Assembly: GCF_034424215.1 (NCBI RefSeq)
Contig: NZ_CP139960.1
Coordinates: 310,001-374,000 of the forward strand
Source of the DNA: Niabella yanshanensis
GTDB taxonomy: Bacteria > Bacteroidota > Bacteroidia > Chitinophagales > Chitinophagaceae
Direction of reading: 5' to 3'
Length of the DNA: 64,000 nt
Part shown: piece by piece, positions 1 to 9,507 of the stretch
How the letters are laid out: each line of letters starts with the position of its first letter
Position numbering within the stretch: position 1 is the stretch's first letter
The notes under the pieces: generated by a model
The model's database searches: none
The model's input: the letters and a program-made list of their open reading frames with translations, nothing else
Told to the model about the DNA's origin: nothing
Made by a program: the position numbers and the translations under genes

Positions 1-1
1 T

Positions 2-400
<399 letters not shown>

Positions 401-415
401 ATTACCGGTTATTAA

Positions 416-1663
416 ATGATTGAACGTACAAGGAAAATATTAATCGCTGTTGTAATGTTGATGGTAGGCGGCCTGTTGGGCTCATGTGGCAGCAGCCGTC
501 AACACCATACACGTAAAAACGTAGACACGGGCAAATGGGTAGGCACCTGGGCAACAGCTCCTCAATTGGTAGAACCCAATAATATGCCCCCTGAGCCAGG
601 ACTTGCACATAATACCATCAGGCAGATCGTACGGGTTTCTATGGGCGGGGAAAAGCTACGGCTTCGTTTTTCTAATGCTTTTAGTAAAGAACCGGTTACT
701 ATGAAAACGGTTGCTGTAGCTGTTGCAAAAGAAGGAAGTTTGATTGATCCATCCACGCAGCAGATTCTTAAATTTAATGGAGCCGAAGCGGTAACAATGC
801 CCCCTTCCGGTGAAGGGTATTCAGATCCGTTGGACTTTACCCTTGCCCCCGGATCAACACTGGCGATCACGATTTATTTTGGCGACACATCGCCTGGCAC
901 CACGGGCCATCCTGGTTCAAGAACCACTTCTTATCTACTTGCCGGTAACCAAATTGGGTCTGCTGATTTTGCAGGCGCTGTTGCAACCGATCACTGGTAT
1001 GTGATCAATAGTATAGAAGTGATGGCCGGAGCGGGAGCATTTGCAATAGCGGCTTTGGGAAATTCGATAACGGATGGGCGGGGTTCGGGAACGAACAAAC
1101 AAAACCGGTGGACGGATATTTTGTCGCAGCAGCTATTAACTAATAAAGATACAAAAAATATCGGCGTGCTGAACCTGGGCATTGGTGGTAACTGTGTGCT
1201 GCGCGGGGGATTAGGGCCTACGGCGCTCAACCGGTTCGACAGGGATATACTCTCGCAAAGTAGCGTAAAGTGGTTGTTGATATTAGAAGGTATTAATGAT
1301 ATTGGCGGCATCAGAAACACGGAGAGCGCTCCCAGAGTAGCAAGGGAGCTGATTGAGGCCTACAGCCTGATGGCAGACAAAGCCCATGCGAGGGGAATAA
1401 AAGTGTATGGCTGTACTATTTTGCCGTTCGGGGAGTCTTTCTACGATACGCCTTTCCGCCAGCAGGCGCGGGATACTGTCAATGAGTGGATCCGGACTAC
1501 GGATAAATTTGATGCAGTAATCGATTTTGATAAGATCATGCGCAATGCTGGCGATATCAAAAAAATAAATCCTGATTTGCACGATGGCGATATGTTACAT
1601 CCCAACCAGGCCGGGTATAAAAAAATGGGTGAGGCAATTGATCTGAATTTATTTACCAAATAG
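416..1663 (+). CDS. SGNH/GDSL-family lipoprotein esterase
   Basis: The 415-residue protein begins with a lipoprotein signal peptide (LLGSC, lipidated Cys24), so it should be anchored in the envelope. Residues about 40-205 form an N-terminal beta-rich domain. The SGNH hydrolase domain follows: block I ALGNSITDG (Ser217), block II GIGGN, block III EGIND, and block V GDMLHP (Asp392, His395). The layout resembles bacterial GDSL esterases that deacetylate or deacylate plant polysaccharides. Given the preceding acetyl-esterase and the GH8 gene 23 bases downstream, the inferred job is removing acetyl or other esters from xylan or its oligosaccharides. All catalytic blocks are present; the substrate is not determined by the sequence. 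Confidence 0.82.
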   Translation: MIERTRKILIAVVMLMVGGLLGSCGSSRQHHTRKNVDTGKWVGTWATAPQLVEPNNMPPEPGLAHNTIRQIVRVSMGGEKLRLRFSNAFSKEPVTMKTVAVAVAKEGSLIDPSTQQILKFNGAEAVTMPPSGEGYSDPLDFTLAPGSTLAITIYFGDTSPGTTGHPGSRTTSYLLAGNQIGSADFAGAVATDHWYVINSIEVMAGAGAFAIAALGNSITDGRGSGTNKQNRWTDILSQQLLTNKDTKNIGVLNLGIGGNCVLRGGLGPTALNRFDRDILSQSSVKWLLILEGINDIGGIRNTESAPRVARELIEAYSLMADKAHARGIKVYGCTILPFGESFYDTPFRQQARDTVNEWIRTTDKFDAVIDFDKIMRNAGDIKKINPDLHDGDMLHPNQAGYKKMGEAIDLNLFTK

Positions 1664-1686
1664 ATAAACCGCGCATCATTTTTAAT

Positions 1687-2949
1687 ATGAAAAAAGTTTT
1701 TAACATCTTACTATGGACTGCCCTCGGGTCACCGGTTATGCTGTGGTCACAAACCGGCAACAAGCCTGCAAAAGATGCAGCTATTGTAACCGGCAAATAC
1801 CGCAATCTTTTTAAAGAAGCAGGCTACCGGCAAAAAGATATTGATGCCAAAGTAGCGAAAGCTTACAGCGATCTTTTCGAAAGTCCCAAAGGTATTTATT
1901 TTGAAGTGGAAGACTCTCTGGCGTATGTATCAGATGTAAAGAACCGGGATGCCCGCACCGAAGGTTTGTCTTACGGAATGATGGTGGCAGTTCAACTCAA
2001 TAAAAAAGAAGTATTTGACAAGATATGGAGATGGTCAAAAAAGTATTCCCAGCACCAGGACGGACCGCGTAAAGGCTATTTTGCCTGGAGCATCAATCCG
2101 AAAACGAATAAGCCTAATTCCCCCGGCTCTGCTTCAGATGGTGAATTTTATTTTATTACCGCCTTATTGTTTGCATCTAATAAATGGGGAAATAATACAG
2201 GTATCGACTATTATAAAGAAGCCCGTTTCGTCTTAGATGAAATGTGGAAAAAAGATGGAACCGGTAACATCTATAACCTGATCAATACCGAACATAAACA
2301 GATCAGTTTTGTTCCGGAGGGTAATAACTATAATTGGACAGATCCGTCGTATCACCTGCCTGCCTTCTATGAAGTGTGGGCGCAGTATGCAAAAGATGGT
2401 CATGAAGCATTTTATAAAGCCTGCGCCGATACATCACGCGCTTTCTTTAAACGTACTACTCATCCGGTAACCGCGTTGAATCCCGATTATGCAGAGTTTA
2501 GCGGGGCGCCTCATTCTACAAGATGGATGCCTGCGGCATTTCGATATGATTCGTGGAGGGTACCTATGAATATTGCAATGGATTATGTTTGGTATGGCAA
2601 AGACCGGGCGTGGCAGCGTGGCTACGCACAGCGGTTTCAGCATTTTCTAAGATCAAAGGGCATCAATAGTTTCGACGACCAGTTTGAGTTAGACGGTAGC
2701 CGGCCTGAATTTATTTTGCAGGCAGGCCCTGTAAAGAAACTACGACACTCCATAGGGCTGATCGCTACAGCCGCATCAGCTTCATTGATGAACCCTGACA
2801 AAAACAGTCTCGATTTCGTTCATAAATTATGGAATGCGAAGCTGGAGCCTTTCGATGATGGCTACTACGACGCCTATTATGACGGGTTGCTCTATTTGTT
2901 TTGCCTCATGCATTTAAGCGGCAAATACCAGATCATTCATGCAAAATAA
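1687..2949 (+). CDS. GH8 reducing-end xylose-releasing exo-oligoxylanase
   Basis: 420 residues with a Sec signal peptide ending near WSQ (residue 21). The protein fits the Rex branch of GH8: the motif RTEGLSYGMM carries the expected acid Glu92, SASDGEFYF carries Asp151, and FRYDSWRVPMN carries the probable general base Asp288. Rex enzymes remove xylose from the reducing end of xylo-oligosaccharides by inversion and have about this length (380-420 aa). In this locus it would act after the GH10 endoxylanases, probably in the periplasm. It lies between the SGNH esterase and a GH43 gene with short gaps (23 and 37 bases). No defect is seen. Confidence 0.88.
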   Translation: MKKVFNILLWTALGSPVMLWSQTGNKPAKDAAIVTGKYRNLFKEAGYRQKDIDAKVAKAYSDLFESPKGIYFEVEDSLAYVSDVKNRDARTEGLSYGMMVAVQLNKKEVFDKIWRWSKKYSQHQDGPRKGYFAWSINPKTNKPNSPGSASDGEFYFITALLFASNKWGNNTGIDYYKEARFVLDEMWKKDGTGNIYNLINTEHKQISFVPEGNNYNWTDPSYHLPAFYEVWAQYAKDGHEAFYKACADTSRAFFKRTTHPVTALNPDYAEFSGAPHSTRWMPAAFRYDSWRVPMNIAMDYVWYGKDRAWQRGYAQRFQHFLRSKGINSFDDQFELDGSRPEFILQAGPVKKLRHSIGLIATAASASLMNPDKNSLDFVHKLWNAKLEPFDDGYYDAYYDGLLYLFCLMHLSGKYQIIHAK

Positions 2950-2986
2950 TATCTGGTAAATTTTTTAAAGTATTAAATAACGTATT

Positions 2987-4777
2987 ATGATAAAGTTTGG
3001 TTTTTCTCAATTACTATCGGCGGCAATGGCGGTTCTGCTGATGGTTTCTTTTGACGCAACGGCGCAAAAGAAGAAAAAGGCATCCACCGTAGCAGCGGGT
3101 ACGAATGTGCCTGTTTTTACCCGGTTCTCTTATACCGGGAATGACGAAGTGTATGCCAACAATCCTTTAAAGGAAGATGAATTCTATAATCCGATTCTAC
3201 AGGGGTGCTATCCCGATCCCAGCATTGTTAGAAGAGGAGATGATTATTTCCTGGTAGCCTCTTCGTTTTCTATGTTTCCCGGTGTTCCTATTTTTCATTC
3301 AACTGATTTGGTAAACTGGAAGCAGATCGGCCACGTACTGGACAGGCCCTCTCAGTTAAAGGTAGAAAAATCGGGTATCTCAGCTGGTATTTATGCACCT
3401 TCTATAAAGTATAATAAGAATAACGAAACCTTTTACATGATAACCACCCAGATTGCAAGTGGTATCGGCAATATGGTTGTTAAAACCAAAGATCCTTTTA
3501 AAGGATGGGGCGAAGTTAAGAAGCTAAACTTCCCGGGTATAGATCCTTCTATATTTTTTGATGACGACGGCAAAGCATATGTGGTTCATAATGATGAGCA
3601 TGCAGACCGCTCGAAGATCTTATATAACGGGCATAGAATTATTCGCCAATGGGAGTACGATCTGGAGAAAGATGAGGTGATCCCTGGTACTGATGTGGTA
3701 TTGGTAGATGGTGGTGTGGATCTATCACAAAAACCTATTTGGATTGAGGCACCTCACATGTATAAAAAGAACGGTAAATACTACCTGATGTGTGCCGAAG
3801 GGGGTACGGGAGATAACCATAGTGAGGTTATTTTTATCAGTGATAGTCCTAAAGGACCTTTTAAGCCGGCATTAAATAACCCTATTCTTACACAAAGATA
3901 TTTCCCGGCTGACCGGAAAGATAAGATCGACTGGGCCGGACATGCGGATATGGTTGAAGGGAAAGATGGAAAGCATTATGCGGTATTTTTAGGTATTCGC
4001 CCTAATGCTAAAAACCGGGTAAACACGGGCAGGGAAACATTTATTATCCCCGTTGACTGGTCGGGTACTTTCCCCGTTTATGAAAATGGATTAGTTCCAT
4101 TGAAACCCAAATTAAAACTGCCTCAGGGCGTAACCAACCAAACCGGTACCAACGGTTTTTTTCCTTCGGGTAATTTTACCTTCACCGATAACTTTACTGC
4201 AGCTAACCTCGATTACAGGTGGATCGCGATGAGAGGCCCCCGTGAAGAATTTATTACTACGTCTCCTAAGGGTGGCATAACTATTAAACCCTTTGAGGCA
4301 AATATCAAAGCGGTAGCACCGGTTTCGGCGTTATTTCACCGGCAACAGCATTCCAGTTTTGAGGCGGCGGTGACCATGAACTATGTACCTAAATCGGAGA
4401 AAGACTTAGCAGGTATTGTTTGCTACCAGGGCGAGGCATTTAACTATGTATTCGGAGTTACAAAAAAGGATAACGACTATTACCTGTTACTCGCCAAAAA
4501 TGCGAGGGAAAGACAGGCAGGTCCTCCACGGCCGGGTAGTGTTGTACCTTCCACGATCATAGCCAGCACTAAAATTGATGTAAAGAAACCGATTCAGTTA
4601 AAGATAGCTGCATCCCGGCAGGATGAGTACACTTTTAGCTATTCCACAAACGGCACTAATTTCCAGACTGTAGGCGACGCCGTATCAGGCGATATTCTCT
4701 CTACCAATGTAGCAGGTGGTTTTACCGGCGCCCTAATTGGTTTATATGCCACATCGGGTAATGATATTTTACCGTAG
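2987..4777 (+). CDS. GH43 beta-xylosidase/arabinofuranosidase with concanavalin-like C-terminal domain
   Basis: 596 residues with a signal peptide cleaved near DATAQ. The five-bladed GH43 propeller spans about residues 65-385: base Asp in YPDPSIVRRG, pKa-tuning Asp in GIDPSIFFD and acid Glu in IEAPHMYKK. Residues about 395-596 are a GH43_C2 (beta-xylosidase C-terminal) beta-sandwich. It should release xylose or arabinose from non-reducing ends. Odd: the reading frame ends at GLYATSGNDILP without the closing A-D-F-D-W/Y-F strand that ends this domain in relatives (compare YADFDYF in the protein at 21047). A shifted frame stays open to 4890, directly against the next ATG. Either a 1-base loss in the T run at 4767-4770 or a small rearrangement has altered the tail. 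Confidence 0.85.
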   Translation: MIKFGFSQLLSAAMAVLLMVSFDATAQKKKKASTVAAGTNVPVFTRFSYTGNDEVYANNPLKEDEFYNPILQGCYPDPSIVRRGDDYFLVASSFSMFPGVPIFHSTDLVNWKQIGHVLDRPSQLKVEKSGISAGIYAPSIKYNKNNETFYMITTQIASGIGNMVVKTKDPFKGWGEVKKLNFPGIDPSIFFDDDGKAYVVHNDEHADRSKILYNGHRIIRQWEYDLEKDEVIPGTDVVLVDGGVDLSQKPIWIEAPHMYKKNGKYYLMCAEGGTGDNHSEVIFISDSPKGPFKPALNNPILTQRYFPADRKDKIDWAGHADMVEGKDGKHYAVFLGIRPNAKNRVNTGRETFIIPVDWSGTFPVYENGLVPLKPKLKLPQGVTNQTGTNGFFPSGNFTFTDNFTAANLDYRWIAMRGPREEFITTSPKGGITIKPFEANIKAVAPVSALFHRQQHSSFEAAVTMNYVPKSEKDLAGIVCYQGEAFNYVFGVTKKDNDYYLLLAKNARERQAGPPRPGSVVPSTIIASTKIDVKKPIQLKIAASRQDEYTFSYSTNGTNFQTVGDAVSGDILSTNVAGGFTGALIGLYATSGNDILP

Positions 4778-4890
4778 CCACTATCAAAGAAGCAGCGCGC
4801 CTGAAAATGGCGGACACGCTATCTTCTGATACAATTACTGAATCAAAATTGATGAACCGCTTTTTAGTATCTAATTATAAAGATCAATAA
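4768..4890 (+). other. Open -1 frame after the GH43 stop
   Basis: Between the GH43 stop (4777) and the GH97 start (4891), the -1 frame beginning at 4768 (TTT ACC GTA GCC) is open for 40 codons to TAA 4888-4890, which abuts the GH97 ATG. One additional T in the T4 run at 4767-4770 would join it to the GH43 protein. The encoded tail (FTVATIKEAARLKMADTLSS and on) does not resemble the usual GH43_C2 terminus, so I cannot tell a simple frameshift from leftover sequence of a recombination. Confidence 0.35.
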
Positions 4891-6831
4891 ATGAAATTTT
4901 CAATCTTATTCGCTGCGTTGAGTGTGCTTTTGGCAGCAAGTAGCAGGGCTCAGGATGCCATAGTAGTAAGCCCTGATAAACAGTTAAGCGTAAAGGTATC
5001 CGTAAATAATGGCAGGGCTGAGTATGCTGTAAGCTACAAAGGGAAAGTGATGCTGGAGAACTCGCCGCTGGGATTTAGAACCAACGAAGGCGATTTTGCA
5101 ACAGGTGTTAAATACCTAAGTAAAGAGGAGGGTGTGGTGAACAAGAGTTATACTCAGGATCGTATTAAAAGGTCGGAAATACAGTATCAGTCCAACAAAC
5201 TCACCTATTCAGTTGAAAACGCCAAGCAGCAAAAAGTAAATATCGTTTTCCAGGTGAGCAATAATGATATCGCCTTCAGGTACGAGTTGCCGGTTTGGAA
5301 AGACCGCCAGAGCTGTGTAATAGAATTGGAAACTACGGGCTACAAGTTCCCTGCGCAAACGACTACTTTTCTTTCTGCTATGATGGGGTCTATGACCGGG
5401 TTTGCGCGTACAGCGCCCAGTTATGAGAGTGGATACGAGGCAGACGGGCCGTTGGGGAAACCCACACGCAATAACGACGGGTATGTGTTTCCGGGCTTGT
5501 TTCGTATTGGGTCAGATGGTTGGGTGTTACTCTCAGAAACAGGTGTGAGCAGTTTGTATTGTGCTGCTCATTTGAGCGATGGTACTAAAGACGGTTTATA
5601 TAGCATTCTCTATCCTAATATAAAACAAAATAATGGTTTTGGCAGCACGGGTGCAGCAATAAGTTTGCCAGGCGTAACGCCCTGGAGAACGATTACCGTA
5701 GGCAGTAACCTGAAACCTATCGTAGAAACTACGATTCCTTACGATTTGGTCGACCCCCTGTATGAACCCTCTCAGCCATATAAAATGGGTAAGTCAACCT
5801 GGAGCTGGATTGTTTGGCAGGATGCCAGTATGAACTATGATGACCAGGTAAAATACATAGACCTGGCTGCTTCGCTTGGCTATGAGTATATTTTGATGGA
5901 TGCTTTCTGGGATGCCAATATCGGCAAAGAGCGTATGAAGGAACTGATAAAATATGCCAACTCGAAAAAGGTAGATGTTTTTCTATGGTACAACTCTAAC
6001 GGATCTTTCAATGATGCACCTCAAGGGCCTAAAAACAAAATGAATACCTCTATTGCCCGCAAGCACGAAATGAAATGGTTAAAAGAAGCAGGAGTGAAAG
6101 GTTTGAAAGTAGACTTTCTGGGTGGCGACAAGCAGGAAACCATGCGCCTTTATGAAGATATATTATCAGACGCCAACGATTACGGGCTGATGATCATTTT
6201 CCATGGCGCTACCTTGCCTCGTGGCTGGGAAAGAATGTATCCTAATTTTGTAGGAGCAGAAGCAGTAGTAGCTTCTGAAATGCTGATCTTTTCACAGGGT
6301 GTGCGCGAAGCAGAAGCTTATAATGCCTCCTTACATCCTTTTATACGTAACACGGTTGCCAGCATGGAGTTTGGAGGTAGCTTACTGAACAAGTACCTGG
6401 TAAAGAGCAATGAAGGACGTAATAAGCGCTTAACTACCGATGCTTTTCAGCTGGCAACAGCGGTACTGTTCCAGAACCCGGTTCAGATGTTTGGCTTAAC
6501 ACCCAATAATCTTACGGATGTGCCGGCCTTTGAAATAGATTTCATGAAAACAGTTCCCACTACCTGGAATGAAACCCTGTATATAGACGGATACCCGGGT
6601 AAGTATGCCGTTATTGCAAGAAGAAACAATAGTCAATGGTATGTAGCCGGCGTAAACGGGCAAAAAGAGCCGGTTAAAATAAAAATTCAATTACCCATGT
6701 TTGCGGGAAAAAAAGTGAGCATGTATAACGACGATAAGGAAAAAGTAACTTTTTTAAAAGAGGTAACGGTGAAGAAAAACGGCGAGCTGGAAGTTGAAAT
6801 GCAGTCTGGCGGAGGCTTTGTGATAAAGTAA
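4891..6831 (+). CDS. GH97 glycosidase, probably retaining alpha-galactosidase
   Basis: 646 residues with a signal peptide ending at SRAQ. The N-terminal beta-supersandwich begins with the GH97 signature (VSPDKQLSVKVSVNNGRAEY), the (beta/alpha)8 barrel covers about 300-550 and a C-terminal beta domain follows. The motif GLKVDFLGGDKQ places an Asp (408) where the retaining alpha-galactosidase branch of GH97 has its nucleophile; GAEAVV carries the candidate acid/base or metal-binding Glu. GH97 enzymes need calcium and are periplasmic. Next to GH95 and the xylanases, the likely substrate is alpha-galactose capping xylan side chains. The TAA of the open -1 frame upstream abuts this start. A second GH97 lies at 36401. 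Confidence 0.87.
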   Translation: MKFSILFAALSVLLAASSRAQDAIVVSPDKQLSVKVSVNNGRAEYAVSYKGKVMLENSPLGFRTNEGDFATGVKYLSKEEGVVNKSYTQDRIKRSEIQYQSNKLTYSVENAKQQKVNIVFQVSNNDIAFRYELPVWKDRQSCVIELETTGYKFPAQTTTFLSAMMGSMTGFARTAPSYESGYEADGPLGKPTRNNDGYVFPGLFRIGSDGWVLLSETGVSSLYCAAHLSDGTKDGLYSILYPNIKQNNGFGSTGAAISLPGVTPWRTITVGSNLKPIVETTIPYDLVDPLYEPSQPYKMGKSTWSWIVWQDASMNYDDQVKYIDLAASLGYEYILMDAFWDANIGKERMKELIKYANSKKVDVFLWYNSNGSFNDAPQGPKNKMNTSIARKHEMKWLKEAGVKGLKVDFLGGDKQETMRLYEDILSDANDYGLMIIFHGATLPRGWERMYPNFVGAEAVVASEMLIFSQGVREAEAYNASLHPFIRNTVASMEFGGSLLNKYLVKSNEGRNKRLTTDAFQLATAVLFQNPVQMFGLTPNNLTDVPAFEIDFMKTVPTTWNETLYIDGYPGKYAVIARRNNSQWYVAGVNGQKEPVKIKIQLPMFAGKKVSMYNDDKEKVTFLKEVTVKKNGELEVEMQSGGGFVIK

Positions 6832-6868
6832 CATCAAAGAAAGACGTTTAATTACTAAACAGATTATT

Positions 6869-9340
6869 ATGATTCGGGCTACAATCAATTCATTATTTGA
6901 AAGGTGTATCAACTATAAAAGCAGTCGCTTTATGATGGCATGGCTGCTGGTTGGTTTCTTTTTGATGAACAACGACGCTAAAGGACAGGATCTGAAGCTT
7001 TGGTACAATGAACCAGCCAAGGCATGGGTAGAAGCGCTGCCCTTAGGCAACTCGCGCCTGGGTGCAATGGTGTACGGAATTCCGCAAAGGGAGGAGCTTC
7101 AACTGAATGAGGAGACTATTTGGGGGGGAGGGCCTTACCGCAACGATAATCCCAATGCGCTGCAGGCGTTACCGGAAGCGCAGAAGCTGGTTTTTGAAGG
7201 TAGAACAAAAGAAGCGGACAAGCTGGTGAATCAAAATTTCTTTACTAAAATGCATGGCATGCCCTTTCAGACTGCGGGAAGTGTGATACTAAAGTTTCCG
7301 GGACATGAAACAAATAGTGCTTACTATCGTGAACTGGACATTGACCGTGCCGTGGCCTTAACGCGCTACAATGTTGACGGTGTAACCTATACGCGTGAAA
7401 CCTTTTCGTCTTTCGTAGATAATGTAATCATCATGCGTATTACAGCCAGCAAAAAAGGAGCGGTGAATTTTGACCTTAGCTATACCAAACCGGCACCGTT
7501 TAAGGTGTCTGCTAAAAACAATGTGTTGGTAATGGAAGGTAAGGGGGCTAGCCACGAGGGGATTGACGCCAAAATAATATACCAAATGCATTCGGCTGTG
7601 AAAACCAATGATGGTAAAGTGTCTTTTACCGATAGCACCCTTTCCGTGTATGGTGCTACTGTAGCTACTTTATATATTTCTATTGGTACCAATTTTATCG
7701 ATTATAAAACGGTTGGAGCTGATTATGAGAAAAAAGCTGCCGCTTGGCTTTCGGCAGCGATGACCAAAGACTATGCATCGGCTATTAAAAACCATGCTGC
7801 ATTTTATGCGAAACAGTTTAACCGTTTTAAGTTAGACCTCGGTAAAAATGTGGAGGCATCAAAATTGCCTACCACGCAACGGATCATTAATTATCGTACT
7901 ACACAGGATCCGTCATTGGTGACACTGCTGGCACAATTCGGCCGTTACCTGTTGATATCTTCTTCACAACCAGGTGGGCAGGCGGCTAACCTGCAAGGTA
8001 TCTGGTGCAATGCTATGTATCCGCCCTGGGATAGCAAATACACGATCAATATCAATGCAGAGATGAATTACTGGCCGGCAGAGGTTACCAATTTATCGGA
8101 AAACCACCAGCCTTTTATACAAATGGTAAAAGAGCTCAGCCAGAGTGGCCGTGAAACAGCTCAGGTAATGTATGGCGCTGATGGATGGACGGCACATCAC
8201 AATACCGATATCTGGCGGGTGACAGGCCCCATTGATTTTGCTGCCGCAGGCATGTGGCCAACGGGTGGCGCCTGGGTAAGCCAGCATTTATGGGAACACT
8301 ATTTATACACGGGTGATAAAAAATACCTGGCTGATGTATATCCTGCTATGAAAGGCTCAGCTGATTTTTTCCTCAGCGCTTTAGTCAAACATCCCGCAAA
8401 TGGATGGATGGTAGTGTCTCCCTCAGTTTCACCTGAGCAGGGTCCGCTTTCGGCAGGAACTACGATGGATAATCAACTGGTGTTTGATATTTTAACAAGA
8501 ACCGCGGAGGCCAACAAAATTTTGGGCGGCGATGCGGCTTACCGTGCTAAGCTTTTAAATATGGTAAAAAAACTGCCGCCTATGCAAATCGGTAAGCACA
8601 CGCAATTGCAGGAATGGCTGGAAGATAAAGATGATCCTAAAAACGAACACCGTCATGTATCTCATTTATATGGATTATATCCCGGCGATCAGGTGTCTCC
8701 TTACACACATCCGAAATTATTTGAAGCTGCCCGTAACTCACTGGTATATCGCGGCGACAAAGCTACCGGCTGGTCCATAGGCTGGAAGGTCAATCTCTGG
8801 GCGCGTTTGCTCGACGGTAATCATGCTTATACGATCGTTAATAATATGCTTACACTGGCAGGCGGTAATAACGGGGATGGAAGAACTTATCCGAATATGT
8901 TCACTGCCCATCCGCCATTCCAGATTGATGGTAATTTTGGGTTAACAGCCGGCGTTGCAGAAATGATCCTGCAAAGCCATGATGGCGCGGTACATCTTTT
9001 ACCGGCAATACCCGATATCTGGAAGGATGGTTCAGTATCCGGTATTGTAGCCCGTGGCGGATTTGAAATTTCTATGACATGGAAAAAAGGGGAGGTGACC
9101 GAGATTTCGGTAGTATCGAAATTAGGAGGCAACCTTCGCCTGCGTGCTTACAATGGGCTGAAAGCCGCTAATTTGAAACCGGCTAAAGGCGCCAATCCTA
9201 ATACATTTTTTACTAAGCCGGCGATAGCAGATCCATCGGTTTCCGATCAGGCATCTTTTAAGGGAGCCGGCCTTAAAACAGTGTATGAATATGATTTAGC
9301 TACCAAAGCTGGCGGCAGGTATGTCATCTTCAAGAAATAA
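6869..9340 (+). CDS. GH95 alpha-L-fucosidase / alpha-L-galactosidase
   Basis: 823 residues with an N-terminal membrane/signal segment (MMAWLLVGFFLMNN, cut near AKGQ); an internal ATG at 6932 in the same frame would give a shorter leader. GH95 hallmarks are present throughout: WYNEPAKAWVEALPLGN then RLGAMVYG at the start, LNEETIWGGGP, NINAEMNYWPAEVTNLSE and HHNTDIWR in the (alpha/alpha)6 barrel, and FQIDGNFG near the end. GH95 inverts alpha-L-Fuc or alpha-L-Gal linkages. Known complex-xylan loci of Bacteroides pair GH95 with GH97 to strip L-Gal and D-Gal from corn-type arabinoxylan, so L-galactosidase activity is a reasonable inference; xyloglucan fucosidase is the alternative. Length is normal and no lesion is seen. 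Confidence 0.9.
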   Translation: MIRATINSLFERCINYKSSRFMMAWLLVGFFLMNNDAKGQDLKLWYNEPAKAWVEALPLGNSRLGAMVYGIPQREELQLNEETIWGGGPYRNDNPNALQALPEAQKLVFEGRTKEADKLVNQNFFTKMHGMPFQTAGSVILKFPGHETNSAYYRELDIDRAVALTRYNVDGVTYTRETFSSFVDNVIIMRITASKKGAVNFDLSYTKPAPFKVSAKNNVLVMEGKGASHEGIDAKIIYQMHSAVKTNDGKVSFTDSTLSVYGATVATLYISIGTNFIDYKTVGADYEKKAAAWLSAAMTKDYASAIKNHAAFYAKQFNRFKLDLGKNVEASKLPTTQRIINYRTTQDPSLVTLLAQFGRYLLISSSQPGGQAANLQGIWCNAMYPPWDSKYTININAEMNYWPAEVTNLSENHQPFIQMVKELSQSGRETAQVMYGADGWTAHHNTDIWRVTGPIDFAAAGMWPTGGAWVSQHLWEHYLYTGDKKYLADVYPAMKGSADFFLSALVKHPANGWMVVSPSVSPEQGPLSAGTTMDNQLVFDILTRTAEANKILGGDAAYRAKLLNMVKKLPPMQIGKHTQLQEWLEDKDDPKNEHRHVSHLYGLYPGDQVSPYTHPKLFEAARNSLVYRGDKATGWSIGWKVNLWARLLDGNHAYTIVNNMLTLAGGNNGDGRTYPNMFTAHPPFQIDGNFGLTAGVAEMILQSHDGAVHLLPAIPDIWKDGSVSGIVARGGFEISMTWKKGEVTEISVVSKLGGNLRLRAYNGLKAANLKPAKGANPNTFFTKPAIADPSVSDQASFKGAGLKTVYEYDLATKAGGRYVIFKK

Positions 9341-9507
9341 AAAGAGGTGTATTTAAATAAAGTTAACCTGGTTTTTGTACAATCAGCTTGATAGGGCAGC
9401 GTATCCAATTTCAACCAGGCGGCAATTTATCTGGCTAATGGTGCTGCCGGTTTAAGCCTCCCGCTTTCACCGGCAACTGATTAAATACATTTTCTATTCA
9501 AAATAAT
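9341..9507 (+). other. Intergenic spacer with a hairpin
   Basis: The 167 bases between GH95 and the oxidoreductase contain a 7-bp perfect hairpin, TGCCGGT (9445-9451) with ACCGGCA (9469-9475), and no T run behind it. It is longer than the other gaps in this part of the locus and could mark attenuation or an internal promoter for the sugar-oxidation cassette; the sequence does not decide. Confidence 0.3.
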
